This document shows positions 63,886 through 64,000 of a DNA stretch of 64,000 nt, in pieces. Every line of letters starts with the position of its first letter. The stretch's first letter is position 1. The stretch comes from Cyanoderma ruficeps (Eukaryota > Chordata > Aves > Passeriformes > Timaliidae), in NCBI GenBank assembly GCA_008694505.1, contig VZDJ01000116.1:16020781-16084780 (forward strand), written 5' to 3'. A program made the translations under genes and the position numbers. The notes under the pieces are model-generated. The model ran no database searches, was not told the DNA's origin, and was given only the letters and a program-made list of their open reading frames with translations.

Positions 63886-64000
63886 GAACTTGAGGTCTAA
63901 AGGTTATTTCTAAAGATCACTGAACACCCAAAGTGTCATACAGGATTCTGTGCTCTAAGTTTAATCAATTGTATTCAAGAAAGTCAGCATCTGGAAAACT

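Larger units (their letters stand above)
56120..64000 (-). other. ADGRA3: Partial intron of ADGRA3, upstream of the exon at 56048-56119
   Basis: This is the 3' part of the preceding intron, running off the right edge. It holds a near-perfect palindrome (57465-57485), a 36-bp tandem duplication (57655-57720), a GT-rich tract with a G-quadruplex motif (60001-60072), a short hairpin (60392-60416) and a possible very old LINE tail near 63835. No GC-rich segment that could be the promoter or signal-peptide exon is present, so the transcription start lies at least 7.9 kb further right. Confidence 0.75.

Noticed and set aside
1..64000. Short bacterial-style reading frames across the window
   Set aside because: CR1, split LRR exons with GT/AG splice sites and low CpG show vertebrate DNA. 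Frames of 60-100 codons, some with GTG starts, are expected by chance here.

Overview
The window is A+T-rich vertebrate nuclear DNA, and the genome is most likely a bird's. The clearest lineage marker is a well-preserved 3' fragment of a chicken-repeat-1 (CR1) LINE at about 24902-25260. Nearly all reading frames are short, and no dense gene order, operon or bacterial signal is present. Coding sequence is confined to two 72-bp exons on the minus strand, separated by 52.4 kb.

The exons lie at 56048-56119 and 3549-3620. Each encodes one leucine-rich repeat, has clean GT/AG splice sites, and is in phase 2 at both ends. They join through a split CTA leucine codon to give two consecutive LRRs that read like the extracellular N-terminus of adhesion GPCR A3 (ADGRA3, formerly GPR125). 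The paralogue ADGRA2 is the main alternative. In transcription order (right to left) the window holds the 3' part of the intron before the first exon (56120-64000), that exon, one complete 52,427-bp intron (3621-56047), the second exon, and the 5' part of the next intron (1-3548). The signal peptide exon, later LRRs, Ig, hormone-receptor, GAIN and 7TM exons are outside the window.

The introns are repeat-poor. Apart from the CR1 fragment I see one older interspersed-repeat fragment (about 23665-23800), a few microsatellites and homopolymer runs, short tandem duplications, several perfect hairpins or palindromes, and a GT-rich tract with a canonical G-quadruplex motif (60009-60034). Two patches are CpG-rich for this background: 23539-24002, and 41862-41910, which lies next to a TATA box and a splice donor. 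Two open frames are long for this composition: 192 codons at 49911-50489 (+) and 201 codons at 14890-15495 (+). The first has a coding-like look but no recognised homologue. The second is probably a by-product of local base composition.

I found no RNA gene, CRISPR array, viral element or unusual gene system. The most useful leads are the unexplained 192-codon frame, the possible internal promoter/first exon at 41821-41949, and the exon structure of the receptor itself.
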